Assembly (NCBI GenBank): GCA_029204225.1
Contig: CM055111.1
Location: 6,139,433 to 6,203,432 of the forward strand
Reading direction: 5' to 3'
Length of the DNA: 64,000 nucleotides
From: Diphasiastrum complanatum
Taxonomy: Eukaryota > Streptophyta > Lycopodiopsida > Lycopodiales > Lycopodiaceae
This document shows, one piece after another, positions 11,491 to 24,900 of the stretch. The notes beneath the pieces are model-generated. The model was not told the origin of the DNA and made no database searches. It saw nothing but the letters and a program-made list of their open reading frames with translations. Position numbers and translations under genes: made by a program. How positions within the stretch are numbered: position 1 is the stretch's first letter; every line of letters begins with the position of its first letter.

Positions 11491-12928
11491 AGATTTAGTA
11501 TTGTCTTTTGCAATGAAATGCCAAAAAACAATTTGTACATTACAAAACATGACTCACCCTCGAGGCCTCACCATAATTTATTTTCCTTGTACCCAACAAC
11601 GAAGAGACGAAGCAAGGCATTCAAACTGTTAAAAAATAAAAAAAAAACAAAGATTGCATTTTAGAAGAAGAAGAAAAATAAAACCCCATTCTAATGCTCA
11701 AACTCACCTAAAAGTTACACCTCAATGTTTAAGAAAATGTCACAATAGCTTTTCACTATGATGACAAAGCTAAAAACTTATTCAACACTGATAAGTACAC
11801 GATTTTTTCATTCTAGTAGCATTTAGGAAGAGAGAAAACTTGGACGTGGCAGCACATGGTGGCCACGAGCAGCCTTGTTACAAGCCATAGCAAGGGCCTG
11901 CAAACAGTGTCGATCTGAAGCGGATTTCTTCCAATTGCTACATATGGTATTGGTCATCCAATGGCAAACTACAACATATAGCCACCCTCGCCACTAGCAC
12001 GGTTTGGCATGCTACATGAGGTAGCTTGGATGTGGATGGCGAATACCTCTAGTACATTTGCAAATTTGAGGAGGTTGGGGGGGCCAAGGGTAATTCCCAA
12101 GGAGGAGTTCCAACTTTAAATTGCAGTTTTTGGCGCCTGCTCGACCCATTCATGTCTTCCTTCCTTCCTTATTTCTCTTTTTCCTTCCTTCCCTTTTGCT
12201 TCGCTCTTTCTTTCTCGATCCTTCCTTCCTCAGCTTTGCTCCTTTTTGCAATCGGCACTTGAGAGCATGCATGCGGCATTAACAATCATCACCTTCAGCT
12301 TCTGATTTTGCCGAATTCGTTCCCAGGAAGTTCCGTGTTCATGCCATTGTATTCCTGCACTCAATCCCAGAGATTGTTAGTTCACATTCAATCCTACGCT
12401 AGTCTCAGCTGGCCGCGATCCGAGATTATATTGTAAATCTCTTTGGGGATCAGAAATGGCGGGCTTGGAAACTAGAGTTCGGTTTTGATCAGCAAATTTA
12501 TCTGAAAAGAGTCTTTGCGTCCAGAAACTTGCTCGGGCATCTGATAATCGTGTGGTTTTAAGATGAGTGGAAGCTCTTGCTTAGGGTTATATTTACGCCA
12601 AGAGATAATCCACGGATCTGTTGTTTCGACGCCCAATGTAGCCGACTTGTTCTGATAGTTCTACTTTTTTCTGTTTGTGATTGAACATTATGATATTGTT
12701 GGTGTTGTGCACTTGAGGGCTGAATAATGTATCAGAGATACGGTCCTTACGATTAGGCATTGATAATCGGGAGTCCTATGTACATGTCGCTATGTCTTCT
12801 AATTCGTGTTCGCATCAAATAAGAAATGCAGTACTTCTGGAAACTTTCTTGGATCACTTATGTATTTAACAGGATTGCCGATTGAAGATTCTAAGATTGT
12901 AAAAATTTGAAACACTTGTTGTGCAATC
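11491..12928. other. Upstream region of the DONSON gene
   Basis: No gene is visible. A pyrimidine-rich CTTCCTTCC block lies at about 12160-12245 and probably marks the core promoter or 5' UTR of the downstream gene. The interval 12246-12928 may contain 5' UTR and a UTR intron, but I cannot fix the transcription start. Confidence 0.45.
12129..12136 (+). promoter_or_regulatory. E2F consensus site TTTGGCGC
   Basis: The bases read TTTGGCGC, a perfect match to the plant E2F consensus TTTSSCGC, inside TTTTTGGCGCC. It lies about 800 bp upstream of the DONSON start codon and about 30 bp before a pyrimidine-rich block that probably marks the transcription start area. Replication genes are commonly E2F targets in plants, so a role is plausible, but an 8-bp match occurs by chance in long DNA. 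Confidence 0.45.
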
Positions 12929-15900
12929 ATGGCAAATGTGGCTGCATGTGCTGTCCAGCAGCCGATCGTATCCTCTCATGCAGCCGCTGCAATCATGTTT
13001 GCTGCTTCCAGCAGCTTGGCGACTGGCAAACGCAAAACTCCATCTGAGCTTTGGGTAGGAGCAGCCCTAACTTATATCCTCGAAGGCATCAGCAAGTCAC
13101 CATGTCTGCATAATGTTCTCGTCTAAGCTTATCGATTGCTTGGTGCAGGCAGAGCAGCTAAAACGTGCACGGATAACTCAGGGTGAGGGCAGGAGCGATG
13201 TCGATCGCGCACAAGTGTAGGTTTGCCGATATATCTTTCAGCATGGACGTCTTCTTATTCGTCACGTTTCTATATCATAACTGCTGGAAGGCAAAAACAT
13301 GGATTCGAAAGGTCATGTCTGGATTGTTAGAAGGATACGTAATAATATTCATTGATCAATTTTTTTAGGTATTCATTTATCATGCATTGTATCGCTTTGC
13401 TCGGTGCGTGTAATTTCTTGAGATCCTAATTTTTTCTTACCTTGGAAAATATCGTTTTCTGAATTTTCAAAAAAGTTTCTCGTTATCTTGCAGGTCTAGT
13501 TCCTTGCCGAGAGGCTCGTATGAGCGAAGACCCTCAAGGCTGCCACGATTTGTAGACACTAAGGTTCCCGACGTATATCCTGCCACCAAATCTAGTGACA
13601 AGCCTAAGAACTTTGTCTTGAAGAAAAGGCAAAAGGTACAGGTTTGATCTATTCAGGTCAAAAATTTCAATTACAGAAAAAAACGTGGATGAGATTGAGT
13701 CTCATAGGATCCTTGGTATTAAGAGACTATATCTTTTGTTATCTAGGAGGGAGAGAAGATGCAACCAAACATTGAAAAAGATCATTCAAGCCAAGGAATT
13801 TCTCTTACCAACAACGAGTCGATGATGTTACAGAGGCTTCCCTGGTTAGTATATTATTTGATCTAGGAAGAAATCTAGTACAAATTTTATTTTCATACTT
13901 GTAATTGTAAGACCGTCAACTCATAACACCAACCCTTTCTGTTGAATTTATCTTGAACTAAAGCGAAGGTGAAGTAGCAATATCTGCTCAAAGGTGTGGC
14001 GAAGACGTCCATTCTAACTACAATGAGGAAATAACCAAAGAAAAGCTGTCGAGCACATCATGCAGCTCATTCAAGAATGTGACCGAACTATCTTCACGAT
14101 TGGAGACTCAAAGTGGAGGATTTATTGTAGACATGGTAAATGCCATAATGCTATTCACCTGTGCCTAAGCACACTATTTTCTAAGAAAGTGCAATTATAT
14201 TCATCAAAACCTAAGAGCTAGTTTAGTTCGAGTCTTGATTTTCCTCTTGTATGCTTGCCTACAGGCTCAAGCAATTCGAACATTGGCAGCCATCAAGTTA
14301 CCACAACTTTCAACAACAAGAATGTGCCAACCCTGTCGAGCAACGAGTTCAATGAAAATTGAGTTAGAAGTTGGTGGCAAAAGGATCAGCCAACATTCAA
14401 TACTTTGTTATGCAAAAGATGTGATTCCACTTGATCTAAGCCTAAAGACCGGTGCTCGATTTCTTTCTTCAAAGAACTTCAATTGGTAGGTTGCCTTTTT
14501 ATTCAAAATTTGGTTCAATATAAAGTATGATCATATACCAACTTAGAGTTTTGAGCAAAATTACACAATATGTACTGTGATAGCTGCAAATAGTATGTCA
14601 ATATGCTGATCTATCAATCAAAACATAGTTATGCACGAATGAACTTATTGGCTAGAGACCATATTGTTGGGTATAGACTCTTTTTGTTATGGCCATTGGC
14701 AAACACAGGGATACTAGTGACTCGTTAGACCCTAAGGGGTCCCGGCGGGGTGACACTCAGCCCCGTAGTTCGGGATAATAACCCTTAGGGACTAGGATCT
14801 AGAGGGCTTGGTCTATATTCATAGGGAGTGCCACTAAGTGGAGGGCACCCTTAGATGCTAAGGGTGGGTCCCTAAAGTTAGGTAGGACCTGTGTGCCACA
14901 TGCTCAGTTTGCATGAGGGACATCCACATGCACAGTGGCAACTGTGCATGTGAGAGGAGTGCATGGCCTCCTGAAGGCTGGGCGCTGGTCCTATATGGTG
15001 GCCTGTGAATGTAGAGCCAGGTGCAGGATTGTGGGTGGAGATCCAGAGTCACTCTTCTTTTGTGTGGGTTCTTCTATTGATCCTAATAGTGGTATCAGAG
15101 CGTGGATCCTGGCCCGTGGGTGGGGTCAGCGCATTCTTCCTTCTCTTCCAGCGCTACTACTCTATCAGCGATCTCTGTCCTCCAGCGCTACTACTCCCTC
15201 AGCGATTTTCCTCCATCGCTTTTTTGGACAGGAGAGAAATTCCAGTGGTGGGCGCTCAAGTCTATAGCAGCATCTGTGTAAAAGGAGCATCCATCACAAG
15301 AGGAAATCAGAATTCAACAAAATCTGATTTCTGGAGGGCGCTAGGACCTGCTGATTTATTTGGAAAAAAGTCGGAAATTGTCAGATCACAGTTGCATGTT
15401 GAGACCGCCCAATCACTTGCATTTCCAAACCAGAGAAGCTTTCTCTCTCTTGTTTTGTTTTGCATGTCAGTACATGAGGTTTTACACTCCTTGCATGTGC
15501 TAGTAAGTCAATTTTTGGGCATAATTAAACACTGTTATCTCTATTCTATTACGCATGCTTAATTTTATAGACATGAGTCATACTCCTGTAGACGAACTTG
15601 AAGATATAGTCATGTCTAGTCTGCCTCGTGGAACTTCTCCTGTAGAAAAGAGCTAGTCAGTTCCTCTTTTACCGCCTACTCAAGAACCCTCTCAAAATCC
15701 CTCCTTGCATGATGACATGCAGGACGTGGACATGAATGAGGGAGATGAAAATGAAGAAATACCATTAAATATTTTTGAGTTTAGGCAGTGGGTAGCAGAA
15801 ACTTATGATCATCTTAAAAAATTAGAAGAGTCTGTTGAGGAACAAGCCAATACCCAGCAAGAGACTAATGAAAGGCTTTCCAGACTTGAAAGATTAGTAC

Positions 15901-18900
15901 GTGATAATGTTCAAAGTCTTAATGCTTTAAAACAAGCTGTTTTAGCATAGTACTGAGTGAATCCTACTATCCACGGTGGTAGTTTACCTGTCCCACCATC
16001 ACCCCATAAGGTAGTACCTAAAGATTTGCGCCTTCCCACCTTTGGTGGAGAAGAAAAAGACCGTAACCGAGATTCGGTTGTTGCCTTTCTCGTTAAACAT
16101 GATGATGCTTTTCAATCAAAAGGAACTCCTGATGAGGATCGGCCTTTAGAGGTGAGCATCTCCCTGACAGGAAAAGCCTTTAGGTGGTGGATAAGTCTGT
16201 GAGAAAGTGGTTCAGAACCAAAGACTTGGGATAGTTTTCAGGATATGTTTAAGAAAAATTTCCTACCTGAAAATGAAACCGATAGAAACTGGGAAGATTG
16301 GGAAACCTGTTGTACGGGAAACCATCCTCTCACCCAATATATTGCCAGTTATCGAGATGCTACCATGAAATTATCTGACTTAGATGATTATAATCAGGTA
16401 AGGGGATTCATTCGGGGTTTGCAAGCCGAATGCCAAAAGTATCTTCGGCCTTTAAAGCCTAAAACATTGGAAACTGCTATCACACTAGCTCAGACCTATG
16501 ATGACATAGTTCACCCAAAAGGTAAAAGAGTAATAGAAGATACCCGACCTGAGTCCTCCAAGCATGGAGAGAAGAGAAAAATTCCGACATCTAATTCTTC
16601 GAACAAAAAGAGGTATAGATTGTCGAGAAGTGACATCGAAAGAGCCAAGAGGGAGCACTTGTGCTTCATTTGTATGGGAAAACGTCATAACAAGAGTCAG
16701 TGTCCTAAAGTACAACATAAAGGGAACACTGGCAAAACTCTCGGTAAGAACCAAAATGGTCCTTATAAGAAACCGGAGAAGCAAGTTCACACTGTCCAAC
16801 TTTTGCCTTTGGGACAGTCCCCTAAGGTAAAGTCTGTTCACGTGTCTCATATAAATGAGGCACATACCTGTTTAGTTACTGCTAACATTTGGCAACCTGC
16901 AGTCGGACCTCATACTATTTTCCGATTGTTAGGAAGTATTAATGGCCAGAAAGTTCGGATAATGGTGGACGATGGGGCAACCCACAACTTTCTAAACCAT
17001 TCTTTGGTGAAGAAGTTGAAGTTAGAGCAAAAACCAAGCGATCATCAATACGTTGTTACACTTGCTGATGGTCAGCGTAAAGATATTTATGATACTTTCG
17101 TTCCACAAGTTCCCATACAAATCCAAGACTATCAAGATACTTTAGACTTTCAAGTAATGAGCTCGGCCTTGGCAGATGTAATACTTGGTCGTGAATGGTT
17201 ATTTATGTTAGTAACTATTGGTCTTGTGCGTAGTTATGTTGATAACACTTTGGAGTTTGTTCATAGAGGTCAGAAAGTTAAGTTGGTTGGAAATGCAAGT
17301 GTGCCGGCTTCGCCAGTTGTTTCTTCTGTGCAGTTGAAGCGGCTAGTATGGAAACAAAAAATTGAAAAGGTATTTCTTTGTTTCCTTACTTCTGAAACTT
17401 TTTCAAGTAATACAGTTTATCTTTTCCATATCTTGTTGAGAGAAAAGAGAGAGATGTGAGTTTGCAAACTATTTTAAATGATTTTAAAGATGTCTTTCCT
17501 AGCGATTTACCATCCGGGTTACCCCCGAGAAGAGAGGTAGATCATCCCATAGAACTAATGCCCGGGACTAAACCTGTTAGTAAGCCTCCTTATAGGTTGA
17601 GCCATGTGGAACACCCAATATAAAAGCTATAATTTAGTAGTAATTCCTTCTATTTGAAAAATCCTTCCAATTATAATAATATTAGGCCTCTAAAAGTATT
17701 CAACATTAGTGCTACTTTACACAATAATTTCAATTTTGTAGACCTTCACTGCATTTTATCTTTATGCCATGTTTGTATGAAATGTAAAAGTCTAATGATG
17801 TAGAGTGGCAGTTGCAAGAGTATTTAGCTAAAGGGTTTATACGCCCCAGTAAGTCACCATGGGCTGCGCCCATTTTGTTGGTTAAGAAAAAAGATGGGTC
17901 CATGCGTATGTGCATAGATTATAGGGCCTTGAATAAACTCACAATTAAGGATAAGTATCCTTTGCCCAGGATTGATGAGATCTTCGATCAACTCAAGAGG
18001 GCAAAGTATTTTACTAAGATCGATCTTAGGTTTGGATATCATCAGGTACGTATTAAAGAAGATGACGTTCCGTTAACGGCTTTTCGTTCACGGAATGGTC
18101 AATACGAATTTTTGGTTCTCCCCTTTGGATTAACCAATGCCACAACAACATTTATGAGGTTGATGAACAACGTGTTTAGACATCTTTTGGGCAAGTTCGT
18201 ATTAATCTACCTTGATGATATCCTGGTCTTTAGTTGTATTAAAGAAGAGCATTTTGAACACTTACGCCAAGTGTTCCAGGTCCTGAGAGAAAATTCCTTG
18301 TTTGCAAAGGAATCAAAATGTGAGTTCTTCAAGGAAGAGATTCACTACCTCGGACATATTATCTCCGCGGAGGGGATCAAAATGGATCCTGAAAAGGTAG
18401 CCGCAATTATGCGGTGGCTAGCACCAACTTCGTTGGAAGAGCTGCATATCTTCCTCGTATTGGCGGGTTTTTACAGGAGGTTTATCCATCAGTATGCCCT
18501 CTTGATTGCTCTTTTGACAGACCTGCACAAGAGTAAGGGCAAGTACTTTAGTTGGGGGCCTAAACAACAAGCGAGCTTTGAAAATCTAAAGGCTGCGATT
18601 GCAACTGCTCTTGTCTTAAGTTTAGTGGATCCAAATGAAGCATTCATAGTAGAGACTGATGCTAGTGAACAGGCGATCAATGCTGTTCTTACTCAACACG
18701 ACCGTCCAGTCGCGTTTGAGAGTAAGAAACTGGATAAACACCAGTTGAATTATTCCACTTATGAGAAGGAGTTGTTCGCAATAGTCTATGCTCTTAAGAA
18801 ATGGAGGCACTACCTCTATGGAGCTGAGTTTGAGATCGTGTTTGATCAAGAAAGTATCAAGTGGCTTTCCTCCCAAAGTGACTTGAAAGGAAGAAAAGCT

Positions 18901-21900
18901 CGCTGGGCCAAACTGCTCCAGGAGTTTGACTATCAACTAAGGTACAGGAAAGGGCGCTACAATGTGGTAGCAGATGCCCTAAGTTGAATGCCCATGGTAA
19001 GCGCGCTAAGTTTTACGACATTCAAGAGTGAATTCCTGGAATCACTCAGAGGAAAGTGTGTTAGTGATTCTCACTACGCACCTGTGTGGCAGGCTATTGA
19101 GCAAAGGAATTCCACAGCCACACCAGGGCCATCGGAAGATGTTGCAGGGCCGTCGGGACGGGACGCGCCACCTGAAGATGTTGCGAAAACATCCGAAGTG
19201 GATGTGCCATCAGTAGGTGTTGCGGATGCTCGATGGAAGAATTTCTACATTGAGGACGGGTACCTCCTTTATAAAGGGAGAGTATGTGTACCCAAGGATG
19301 GTGACTTTAGGCGCCAAATTCTTGAGGAAAGTCACGACATTCCTAGTGCAGGGCATCCCGGGATAAAGAGGACCTATGCTCTTGCAAAGAATAAGTGTTA
19401 CTGGCCTAGTATGCAGAAAGACGTACAAGAGTACGTGTTAAGGTGCACCACATGCCAGGCCATAAAGGCTGAACGTCTCAAGGTAGGCGGGCTCCTCCAG
19501 CCACTCGAAATACCCGGTGTTAGATGGGAGAGTATCAGCATGGATTTTATAGTGGGGTTACCGAGAACGAGTAAAGGCCATGACTCGATCTGGGTAGTTG
19601 TAGACCGATTGACCAAGATGGTGCGGTTTGTACCGACCAAGAAAACTGTTACAGCTCTAGAAGTCGCCAGGCTTTTTATAGAAAACATCTATAAGCTATA
19701 TGGACTTCCCGCTAATATAATTAGCGATCGAGATCCAAAGTTTACAGGTAACTTTTGGAGAGCGCTGTTTAACAAGTTAGAAACTAAGTTGTCTATGAGC
19801 TCCACTGATCATCCCGAAACGGATGGTCAAACGGAAAGGGTCAATCGGGTTCTAGAAGATATGCTACGAGCTTATGTTAGTAAAAAGCAAACCAATTGGG
19901 AAGAATATCTTCCGCTTTTGGAATTTGCTTATAATAGCACTAAACATATCGAGAGAAGATACGGGAAGATACCAATCCCGGGAAGATACGGTAAAAGAGT
20001 AATAGAAGATACCCGACCTGAGTCCTCCAACCATGGAGAGAAGAGAAAAATTCCGACATCTAATTCTTCGAACAAAAAGAGGTATAGATTGTCGAGAAGT
20101 GACATCGAAAGAGCCAAGAGGGAGCACTTGTGCTTCATTTGTATGGGAAAAGGTCATAACAAGAGTCAGTGTCCTAAAGTACAACATAAAGGGAACACTG
20201 ACGAAACTCCCGGTAAGAACCAAAATGGTCCTTTTAAGAAATCGGAGAAGCAAGTTCACACTGTCCAACTTTTGCCTTTGGGACAGTCCCCTAAGGTAAA
20301 GTCTGTTCACGTGTCTCATATAAATGAGGCACATACCTGTTCAGTTACTACTAACATTTGGCAATCTGCAGTCGGACCTTATACTATTTTTCAATTGTTA
20401 GGAAGTATTAATGGCCAGAAAGTTCGGATTATGGTGGACGATGGGGCAACCCACAACTTTCTAAACCATTCTTTGGTGAAGAAGTTGAAGTTAGAGCAAA
20501 AACCAAGCGATCATCAATACGTTGTTACACTTGTTGATGGTCAGCGTAAAGATATTTATGATACTTTTGTTCCACAAGTTCCCATACAAATTTAAGATTA
20601 TCAAGATACTTTAGACTTTCAAGTAATGAGCTGGGCCTTGGCAGATGTAATACTTGGTCGTGGATGGCTGTTTATGTTAGAAACTATTGGTGGTCTTGTG
20701 CGTAGTTATGTTGATAACACTTTGGAGTTTGTTCATAGAGGTCAGAAAGTTAAGTTGGTTGGAAATGCAAGTGTGCCGGCTTCGCCAGTTGTTTCTTCTG
20801 TGCAGTTGAAGCGGCTAGTATGGAAACAAAAATTTGAAAAGGTATTTCTTTGTTTCCTTACTTCTGAAACTTTTTCAAGTAATACAAGTTTATCTTTTCC
20901 ATATCCAAAGAAATGTGTTTCTTCTGTTGAGAGAAAAGAGAGAGATGTGAGTTTGCAAACTATTTTAAATGATTTTAAAGATGTCTTTCCTAGCGATTTA
21001 CCATCCGGGTTACCCCCGAGAAGAGATGTAGATCATCCCATAGAACTAATACCCGGGACTAAACCTGTTAGTAAGCCTCCTTATAGGTTGAGCCATGTGG
21101 AACACCCAATATAAAAGCTATAGTTTAGTAGTAATTCCTTCTTTTCGAAAAATCCTTCCAATTATAATAAATTTATTAGGCCTCTAAAAGTATTCAACAT
21201 TGGTGCTACTTTACACAATAAATTCAATTTTTTAGACCTTCACTGCATTTTATCTTTATGCCATGTTGTATGAAATGTAAAAGTCTAATGATGTAGAGTG
21301 GCAGCTGCAAGAGTATTTAGCTAAAGGGTTTATACGCCCCAGTAAGTCACCATGGGCTGCGCCCATTAGCTGGCTCTGCCAGAATCCGCAAAGGTACATC
21401 CGGTCTTTCATGGCAGTTGACTGAAGCGGGTGTTGCGAGAAGAAGACAACATTGTCCCAGAACACACCCTAATAGCCTTTGAGGAACCTAATTCCTTGCC
21501 ACATCAACCAGAGGAAATTCTGAATATCCGAAATCGCAAGACTCGTCATGCGGTCTTTCGAGAAGTTTTAGTCAAGTGGAAGGATGGGTCCCAAGAAGAG
21601 GCAACCTGGGAGTCTGTAAGCAAGCTTCACAAGAGGTATCCTGATTTCGTCTTTGAAGATATCACTTTCGAGGACGAAAGCTCTTTTTAGGGGGAGGAGA
21701 TGTTATGGCCATTGGCAAACACGGATACTAGTGACTCGTTAGACCCTAAGGGGTCTCAGCGGGGTGACACTTAGCCCCGTAGTTCGGGATAATAACCCTT
21801 AGGGACTAGGATCTAGAGGGCTTGGTCTATATTCATAGGGAGTGCCACTAAGAGGAGGGCACCCTTAGATGCTAAGGGTGGGTCCCTAAAGTTAGGTAGG

Positions 21901-24900
21901 ACCTGTGTGCCACATGCTTAGTTTGCATGAGGGACATCCACATGCATAGTGGCATGTGAGAGGAGTGCATGGCCTCCTGAAGGCTGGGCGCTGGTCCTAT
22001 ATGGTGGCCTGTGAATGTAGAGCCAGGTACAGGATTGTGGGTGGAGATCCAGAGTCACTCTTCTTCTGTGTGGGTTCTTCTTCCATTGATCCTAATACTT
22101 TTGGGATTGGCTAATTATTATAGGTTGCTTTTTAGAAGGTTTCCCTAAAAGCTTTCCAACTTTTCTAAAACTTATTGATTCCAATGCCTATGAGTGTCCT
22201 TTAAGAAGATGGTTAGTAGTGCTCCTTTGTAGGAGTACCGCACAGTAGTGTCTTGTTGGTTATATAGATGCAAGATTGGTTCTGAAACATATTCTCTAGA
22301 TGTAGGCTTGACGAAAAAGTATTCTGCAATGAAGGCAACAATACTCTTTGTGTTGTGATCAAGGCAATGATATTCAATGTGATCAAGGCCATCCCTTATG
22401 TGTTTGTTTTTGTACGGTGTATTTGGCTAAATAACGCATGATCCTATGGCCTCTCTCACACACACACACACACTTTACTTTCAACACCCAAACTCTCTCT
22501 TACACACACACCCTCTTGACTCTAAATTCTACAAATTTACCTCCACAAAACTACATTGCATACATAAGATTTTAGATTTAAAACAATGATTGGGACCCCT
22601 CGGGCCAAAATTTTTTTACAGTCCAGTTGATTCAATGACTTGAATCGGCCAATTCTGATTCGAATTGAAAGCACGATTGAAATTGAATTGAATTGCGATT
22701 TAGCGAAACACTATTATCACTAGCATCCATATCCTTAAATGCCATGTATTTTTGTATATGATCAGCTTGAAAATAGCCTCCATTGTATGGGAGGCACCAC
22801 AAACTCAGCCACAAGAATTTGGTGAGGAATGGAGGGCTTGCCCACGTATCATGTGCGAAAACATGGAAATATATCATTGTGAAAAGCTAACCCAATCAGT
22901 TATTGTGAGTCTAGTGCACCAAGCCTCTACTGTGTGCATAATCATGGGAGTATATCAAAGTGTCAAATAGGCTTTACTTACTTTTTGTATATCTAATGTG
23001 TTGCCTAGAACAAAATCACCCCATGGCAGCTAAGGAGGGTCGGCTTTTCCTTAATCAGCTAATGTTTTCCAAGAGTACTCCCGAGTACGTATATGAAAAA
23101 AACTATCTCTAGTCGCTGTGCATTGAATATGAACGTCTTTGCATCTAAATTGAGATGTATTAAGGACCATAATCTTGGTCTTCTTTACATTGATCTCTAA
23201 TTCCTCTCCCGGCAATAGCTAGCTGCCTAGCATGATCTCCTACTACCGTTCTCTATCTAATTCGATATAGCTTAAACGTTGCCTTGCAATTCCTTGCCAC
23301 CAGCCCTTAGCTTTTATCAATTCCTTGTTGCCTATTGCAAGCACAGTCTTTAGCTCATACCATAGATTTGATGGGTAGAAACATCCACATCAGACTTTTG
23401 ATTGGCCAATGGCCACCATCCTGAATGCCATGCATCTCTAGGGTCGTTTATTGTTGTAGTCCCAACTGTTGTGAGGTACACTATAAGAAAGAAAATCTGC
23501 AAACTTGTTAAGTAGACTTGCTTTCATCTACCTCACTTTTCATTTAAGAGAAGTCTTACAGGCGCAGTCAATAACAGCTGATGACAAGAATGCCTCAAAT
23601 GATTCAGGCAGCTGACTGCAATGGGTTCACTTTACGTTTTAGAGTCGAAGCATTGAATGAATATTAACTTTCAAGTGATCACGGAAACTCCAGCAAGATG
23701 GCATCAGCACTACATAACATTCACCTTTAAATAAGAAACGTTCAGCTCAAACAACTCCTTCCAAAATCAAATACTAAGAAAAAGTTTTCTTTTATTCTCT
23801 TCTTGCTCTCTGTCAATATAACCATGGATGTAAGGTGTGGTTAGTGTTAGGTTGGTGGGGTTAAAGTAGTGTTAAGGTTAGAAAGCAACTAAAGTAGGCA
23901 ACTAAATCTAGTTAGAGATCTATCCTAGTGGAACTAACCCTTCTTGACAGGCGGAGGGCTACTCAACCGCTATATCTATGACACTACACTTTTGTATAGA
24001 AATGTCCATTGTTCTATGGTAATGTATGATTTTGAGAATTGATTCATGGATGCAGTGAATTGTGATGTGCTCGCCAGATTCTTTTTTTTTTTAATTAAAA
24101 CAAAAATGAGGCCACGGGCCAGCAGACCCCTGTTCGCCATGCTCAATCTATGGACTTTTGACTAAGGGTTAGAGGGAGGTTACTCCTATGTTAATGTCAT
24201 TATTTTAACGTAGAAACATTTAAAAACACTAAACAATGAAAGTAGCAAAACCATAAAAAGTAGCAACATTCACAAAAAAGCATTAGATTTGATAGCAAAG
24301 CACATGAGGATGCTTGAGTGCACAAAATGGTAGAATCTCGTCCTCTCTATTAAGCATGAAAATGAAGTACATGAGGTGCCTTTTTATTCTTGGGGAGGCC
24401 TTGGAAGGATTGAATTGCTAGCCCTTCAGAGAAAACACAACTAAATCTATGGTGCACAAAGAAGCACACTCTACCTACCACCAATTTGACTTTGACTAAT
24501 AATTTGAACTTAATCAACTTAGACTTTGGGCCTTTTTTATATTATTTTATTTACATGGCCCAAGTTTATTTTATTCCATGAAACAATATTTTACATGTGC
24601 TTGTTGGGTTATGGACTTACGCTCGCAAGATACCACGGCCCTCGCACATATTTTCTATTTTATGGGCTTGTTTATTTATTTACAGAAAATACCACAGCAA
24701 AAAGTGCATCTAATTTCTATACATAGAGCAACTATCTCTAAGTTAAAAAAATAGCGAACGTTTTGGCGTTCATTTCCAAGTCAATGTTCATTTGTTGCAA
24801 CATTGAAAGTATGATTCATAGATAATTACCCAAAGTAATGACTTGAATAATGAAAAGTAAGATAATGTCCTCAAATTCATCGACACTTTGAGTGCAGATT

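Larger units (their letters stand above)
14685..22097 (+). mobile_element. Chromovirus (Ty3/gypsy with chromodomain) in DONSON intron 6
   Basis: The 7413-bp element is delimited by two LTRs and a 5-bp direct duplication CTTTT (14680-14684 and 22098-22102). The LTRs start TGTTAT and end CTAATA. Internally there are gag with zinc knuckle, protease, RT, RNase H, integrase and a terminal chromodomain, which places it among chromoviruses. The pol is rearranged: a 1.38-kb copy of the zinc knuckle-protease-RT start region (16521-17874) recurs at 19990-21367 and replaces the end of the integrase. Several stops, including TGA in place of Arg after RNase H, make it inactive. It is in the same orientation as the host gene. 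Confidence 0.95.
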
